From contig JAFLSP010000086.1 of assembly GCA_022510885.1 (NCBI GenBank), positions 1 to 7,686 of the forward strand: a stretch of DNA of 7,686 nt, given 5' to 3'. Below are positions 4,329 to 7,686 of the stretch, in pieces. Position 1 is the stretch's first letter; each line of letters begins with the position of its first letter. A program made the translations under genes and the position numbers. The notes under the pieces were generated by a model that had not been told where the DNA came from, did not search any database, and was given only the letters and a program-made list of their open reading frames with translations. This DNA comes from Treponema sp. (lineage in GTDB: Bacteria; Spirochaetota; Spirochaetia; Treponematales; Treponemataceae).

Positions 4329-7300
4329 ATGCGCATTCTTCGGCTGGAATTTGAGAACCTGAATTCGCTCGCGGGCGCATGGACGATTGACTTTACGCAC
4401 CCCGACTACGCGCAGAACCACGACATTTTTGTGATTCACGGGCCGACGGGCGCGGGCAAGACGACGATTTTGGACGCGATTACGCTCGCGCTGTACGGAC
4501 GAACGCCGCGCCTGGAGGCCATCAACAACGGAGAAAGCGGCAACGAGCTGATGACGCGCGGAACGGGATTCTGCCGCGCGCAGGTGACGTATTCCTGCAA
4601 AAAAGGCGTGTTCGTGTCGGAATTCCAGCAGCGGCGCGCAAAATCAAAGGCTTCGGGGCAGCTGCAAAAGGCCGAATTCACGATTAGGCGGCTTGCGGGC
4701 GATACTGGCAACCATTCCTTGCTCGGCACGGACGGCGAGGTTGTCGCGACGGGAACGGGGTCGCGGCTGGGCGCGGAGACGCAAAATATCGTACAACTCG
4801 ACTACAATCAGTTCTGCCGCTCGATTATGCTTGCGCAGGGCGAGTTCAACACCTTCCTCAAAAGCCCGGAGCGCGAGCGCGCGGAAATCCTGGAGAAACT
4901 GACGGGCACGGAACGCTACCGCGAAATCGGCAGGAACATTGCGGCAAAGTTCAGCGAGATAAAAAAGTCCTTTCTCGCCAAAAAAGAGGAAAAAGAATCG
5001 ATTGAAGGCGAATTGCTCTCGCAGGACGAGCTGGACGCGACGAAAAAACAGGCGGCGGATGTTTCCGCGCGGCTTGCGGAGACAGAAGAGCAGCTGGGCG
5101 AAATCCAAAAGGAACGCGCCCATCACGACGAGTTGGAACGCTTGCAGCGCGAGCGTGACGAAGCACAGGAGCATATACAGACCGTCACCCGCGCACTTGC
5201 GGATTTTGCGCCGGACGAAAAACGCTTGACGCGCGCACAGGCGGCGAAGCAGTGCGAGGCACCGTTTGCGACCGTGCAACAGTATCGGCAGCAACAGGCG
5301 GCAGACAGCGAAACCATTGCCGCGCTTGCCGACCGCATTGCGCAAGCGGAGACCGCATTCGCGCAAGCAGAACAGAATGCGGCAGAAGCAAAAGAGCGGC
5401 TTGCGGCGGAAGAACAGGACATAAAGGCACAGCAAGCCGTGTGGAAAACGGTGCGCGCGCTTGACGTGCAATATGCCGCCGCCACGGAAAAACAACGCGA
5501 AGCCGCCGAACGCAGGACACAGGCAGAACAAACCCTCGCGCACACGACGGAACGGCTTGCGCACCTTGCGGAGGAGATTACCGCGCTCGACCGCTTATGC
5601 GCGGAGGCGGAAACATATCTTGCGGCGCACAAGGGCGACGCGCAGTTGCCGCAGGTCATCACCAAAATCGAAACGCTCAAAGCGGCAGCGGAGGAACAGC
5701 AGAAAAAGGCAGACACCTTTGCGCATATACAAGCGGCGGCGCAGGCAAGGCAGGACGACTTGCAAAGTCGGCTTGAATCGGCACAGGCGGAATGCAAAAA
5801 AATCGACGCGGAGATTGCGGCGTTCGTTTCTGCTGAGGCAGTGTTCATCGCGCGTCTGTTGCAGCGCGAGCTGACTGACGGCAAGCCCTGTCCCGTGTGC
5901 GGCTCGGTCTATCACACGGCACACAAAACAGCGGCGCAGGGCGAATTGGATTTGTTCAGCGCGGACGACGCGGAAGTCGATGCGGAAAAGGCGCGGGAAC
6001 TTGCGCGGACGAGCGGCAACCTGAACGCGCGGCGTGACGACATACTTTCGCTCGTGCAGGACGTGGAACATCAGGTACAGGCGGCGGCAAGCGAATGCGC
6101 CCACGCAAAAGAAAACCTCGCGGCGGCACGTGCTGATATTGCAGAGCAACTTTCGCACATAAACACCGCGCTCGCGCCCTGGAATCTGACGGCAGAACTG
6201 CGGACGCTCGGGGCGGTCATTTCCGATTTGCGCGCGCGCGAATCGGCGTGGACGCAGAAAACGGACGCGCTGCAATCTGCCTCCACGCAGAAGAAAGAGA
6301 AAGCAGCCGAGCAGCGGGCATCGGCGCAGAACGAAATCGCGCAGAAAGAGACGTTTGCCGCAGCGGAACAAGCCTTTACGGTGGCGCGGGATGAAGCCCA
6401 GTCACTGCGGGACGAGCGCGTGCGGCTGTTCGGCGAAAAGTCCGTTGACCAGGCAGAGGCAGAAAAATCGACGCTCATTGCGCGGCTCAAGGAGCAGGCG
6501 GCACAGGCAGATAAGGTTCAGCAGGACGCAAAGGAAGAACAGGCGCGGCTTGAGGCGCGGAAAGACCAGCTGCAAAAAGCCGTCGCCGACCGCGCGCCCG
6601 CGTTGCGCTCGGCGCAGGAATCGTTTGCGCATACACTTGCGGAAAACGGCTTTGCGGACGAGGCGGCGTTCGCGGACGCGCGCATGAGCGACGAAACGTT
6701 TTCCGCGCTTGCCGAAAAAAGCGAGCGGCTCAAGACGGCGCGGACACAGGCGGAGACCCGGCTCGCCCAGGCGCAAAAATCGTTCGCGGACTACCAGGCG
6801 ACGGCGCAGGTGACGCGCTCCAAGGACGAGTTGCAAGCGGCGGCAGACACGCTTTCGTCCCGTCGTGAGGCGTTGCAGCAGCAGATAATCGAAATCAAAT
6901 CGCGCTTGCAGACGAACGAGCAGAACCAAAAACGCGCGGAGGAAGTCATGCATGAGTACGCCGCCTTGCAGGAGGACTTCGCGGTCTGGGAGCAGATGAA
7001 AAAGTGGGTGGGCAGGGACGACGGCGCGGACTTGTCCGTGTTCGTGCAGAGCCTTGCCTTCCGCTCGCTGCTCGCGCTTGCCAACAAGAACCTCTACGGC
7101 ATCACGGGGCGGTACCGGCTGCGGCAGACGGCGGCAGGCTCGCTCGACTTTGCCATTGAGGACGTGCATTTTTCCGAGCCGCGTTCCGTCGCCAACCTGA
7201 GCGGCGGCGAGCAGTTCCTCGTGAGCCTTTCGCTCGCGCTCGGCATTTCCGAATTCGCCAGCCGGAACGTGCGCGTGGACTCGCTCTTTTTGGACGAGGG

Positions 7301-7502
7301 CTTCGGCACGCTCAGCGGCGACCTGCTGACCGAGGCAATCAACGCGCTCAAGAATTTGCAGAAAGACGGCAAGATGCTCGGCATCATCACGCACGTGCAG
7401 GATGTCATCAACGAAATAGACCAGCGCATTGCGGTGCGGCAGACGAGCGGCGGACACAGCGTCCTTTCGGGCAGCGGCATCACGCACGGCGCGCCCTTGT
7501 AA
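4329..7502 (+). CDS. sbcC: SbcC, Rad50-type SMC-like ATPase subunit of SbcCD (1057 aa)
   Basis: SbcC is the ATPase that holds and positions DNA for SbcD. The expected architecture is complete: an N-terminal ABC half with Walker A GPTGAGKT (38-45) and Q-loop Gln170 in LAQGEF; a long Glu/Ala/Gln/Lys-rich coiled coil (about 185-510); the zinc-hook CPVC (Cys521, Cys524) almost exactly at the centre; the returning coil (about 540-890); and a C-terminal half with signature LSGGEQ (957-962), Walker B LFLDE (986-990, catalytic Glu990) and His1022 in GIITH. The hook joins two SbcC coils through one zinc ion. Length is close to that of typical SbcC. ATG 4329 follows the sbcD TAA with no gap, and its ribosome site GGAGG (4319-4323) lies inside the sbcD end, which implies translational coupling and balanced subunit amounts. 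I see no frameshift or lost motif. Confidence 0.98.
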   Translation: MRILRLEFENLNSLAGAWTIDFTHPDYAQNHDIFVIHGPTGAGKTTILDAITLALYGRTPRLEAINNGESGNELMTRGTGFCRAQVTYSCKKGVFVSEFQQRRAKSKASGQLQKAEFTIRRLAGDTGNHSLLGTDGEVVATGTGSRLGAETQNIVQLDYNQFCRSIMLAQGEFNTFLKSPERERAEILEKLTGTERYREIGRNIAAKFSEIKKSFLAKKEEKESIEGELLSQDELDATKKQAADVSARLAETEEQLGEIQKERAHHDELERLQRERDEAQEHIQTVTRALADFAPDEKRLTRAQAAKQCEAPFATVQQYRQQQAADSETIAALADRIAQAETAFAQAEQNAAEAKERLAAEEQDIKAQQAVWKTVRALDVQYAAATEKQREAAERRTQAEQTLAHTTERLAHLAEEITALDRLCAEAETYLAAHKGDAQLPQVITKIETLKAAAEEQQKKADTFAHIQAAAQARQDDLQSRLESAQAECKKIDAEIAAFVSAEAVFIARLLQRELTDGKPCPVCGSVYHTAHKTAAQGELDLFSADDAEVDAEKARELARTSGNLNARRDDILSLVQDVEHQVQAAASECAHAKENLAAARADIAEQLSHINTALAPWNLTAELRTLGAVISDLRARESAWTQKTDALQSASTQKKEKAAEQRASAQNEIAQKETFAAAEQAFTVARDEAQSLRDERVRLFGEKSVDQAEAEKSTLIARLKEQAAQADKVQQDAKEEQARLEARKDQLQKAVADRAPALRSAQESFAHTLAENGFADEAAFADARMSDETFSALAEKSERLKTARTQAETRLAQAQKSFADYQATAQVTRSKDELQAAADTLSSRREALQQQIIEIKSRLQTNEQNQKRAEEVMHEYAALQEDFAVWEQMKKWVGRDDGADLSVFVQSLAFRSLLALANKNLYGITGRYRLRQTAAGSLDFAIEDVHFSEPRSVANLSGGEQFLVSLSLALGISEFASRNVRVDSLFLDEGFGTLSGDLLTEAINALKNLQKDGKMLGIITHVQDVINEIDQRIAVRQTSGGHSVLSGSGITHGAPL

Positions 7503-7516
7503 AAATCGCGTCCATT

Positions 7517-7536
7517 TGATACTATCAATAGTATCA
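7517..7536. repeat. 20-bp palindrome between sbcC and the symporter gene
   Basis: Perfect 9-bp arms TGATACTAT (7517-7525) and ATAGTATCA (7528-7536) flank the dinucleotide CA. It lies 14 bp after the sbcC stop and 17 bp before the symporter start. The near-perfect symmetry with almost no loop is more like a binding site for a dimeric repressor than a transcription terminator. TTGATA (7516-7521, 5/6 to a -35 box) overlaps the left arm, but no matching -10 follows. Only a TTT follows the right arm, so termination of sbcC here would be weak. Confidence 0.6.
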
Positions 7537-7553
7537 TTTCTCCGGGGGAAATT

Positions 7554-7686
7554 ATGTTCGATACCGTTTTGAACGCCGTTGACGATGTTGTGTGGGGAAT
7601 CCCGACAATCATCCTGATTCTTGCGACTGGCCTGATTCTGACCATCCGTGCGCGCGGATTGCAGTTCACAAAACTTGGCCGCGCCT
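7554..7686 (+). CDS. Alanine/glycine:cation symporter (AGCS family), N-terminus only
   Basis: The first 44 residues are visible before the right edge. ATG 7554 is preceded by GGGGG (7544-7548) at 5 nt. The start MFDTVLNAVDDVVWGIP, a first transmembrane helix (about residues 15-31), then LTIRARGLQFTKLGRA reproduce the N-terminal pattern of AGCS transporters: a short amphipathic helix, VWG.P, a hydrophobic helix and an LT.R....Q..KLG loop. Members import alanine or glycine with sodium or protons across the inner membrane. It follows sbcC by 51 bp, but the function is unrelated and the palindrome between them suggests separate control. The substrate cannot be decided from this fragment. Confidence 0.8.
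   Translation, partial: MFDTVLNAVDDVVWGIPTIILILATGLILTIRARGLQFTKLGRA

Noticed and set aside
3021..4439. Long open frame (472 codons) on the minus strand across sbcD
   Set aside because: It is antisense to a gene with every nuclease motif intact, its protein is Arg/His-rich with no recognisable domain, and such frames are expected opposite GC-rich codon use.
6402..7487. Open frame (361 codons) and others on the minus strand across sbcC
   Set aside because: Same cause: shadow frames of the GC-rich, Ala/Glu-rich coiled-coil coding sequence. The sense frame carries all ATPase motifs.
3045..7502. SbcCD as part of a new defence system
   Set aside because: Both proteins match the ordinary housekeeping SbcD and SbcC in motifs, order and length, and no additional defence-type gene is attached.

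Overview
This is a chromosomal segment from a diderm (Gram-negative type) bacterium with a GC-rich genome. Two predicted lipoproteins, one with a loose lipobox (FFGC), a porin-like protein segment and clear GGAGG-type ribosome binding sites would suit a spirochaete such as a Treponema-like organism. That placement is an inference from style only, because no taxonomic marker gene is present. From about 2600 to 7500 the DNA is strongly GC-rich with G/C-ending codons. From about 370 to 2070 it is clearly richer in A/T.

Layout. (1) Positions 1-1793, minus strand: a 183-residue lipoprotein of unknown function, followed 57 bp later by an M48-type zinc metallopeptidase that runs off the left edge. 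The peptidase's last visible ~120 residues look like outer-membrane beta-strands. (2) 1794-2073: a 280-bp divergent intergenic region. (3) 2074-2403, plus strand: a small XRE/Cro-type helix-turn-helix regulator. (4) 2404-2595: a convergent intergenic region packed with consecutive palindromes (2419-2541). (5) 2596-2955, minus strand: a short O6-alkylguanine-DNA alkyltransferase-like protein with an intact PCHRV active site. (6) 3045-7502, plus strand: sbcD and sbcC, coding for the Mre11-like nuclease and Rad50-like ATPase of the SbcCD complex, with no base between the two genes. (7) 7517-7536: a 20-bp palindrome, then from 7554 the start of an alanine/glycine:cation symporter (AGCS family) cut by the right edge.

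How the genes relate. The alkyltransferase and sbcDC form a divergent DNA-repair pair that shares a short control region with a recognisable promoter on each strand. One repairs alkylated bases. The other opens DNA hairpins and blocked ends. The lipoprotein/M48 pair is probably an envelope-maintenance unit, and the XRE gene diverging from it is a candidate regulator. The SbcCD genes are canonical. The least explained parts are the palindrome cluster after the XRE gene and the apparent M48/beta-strand fusion.
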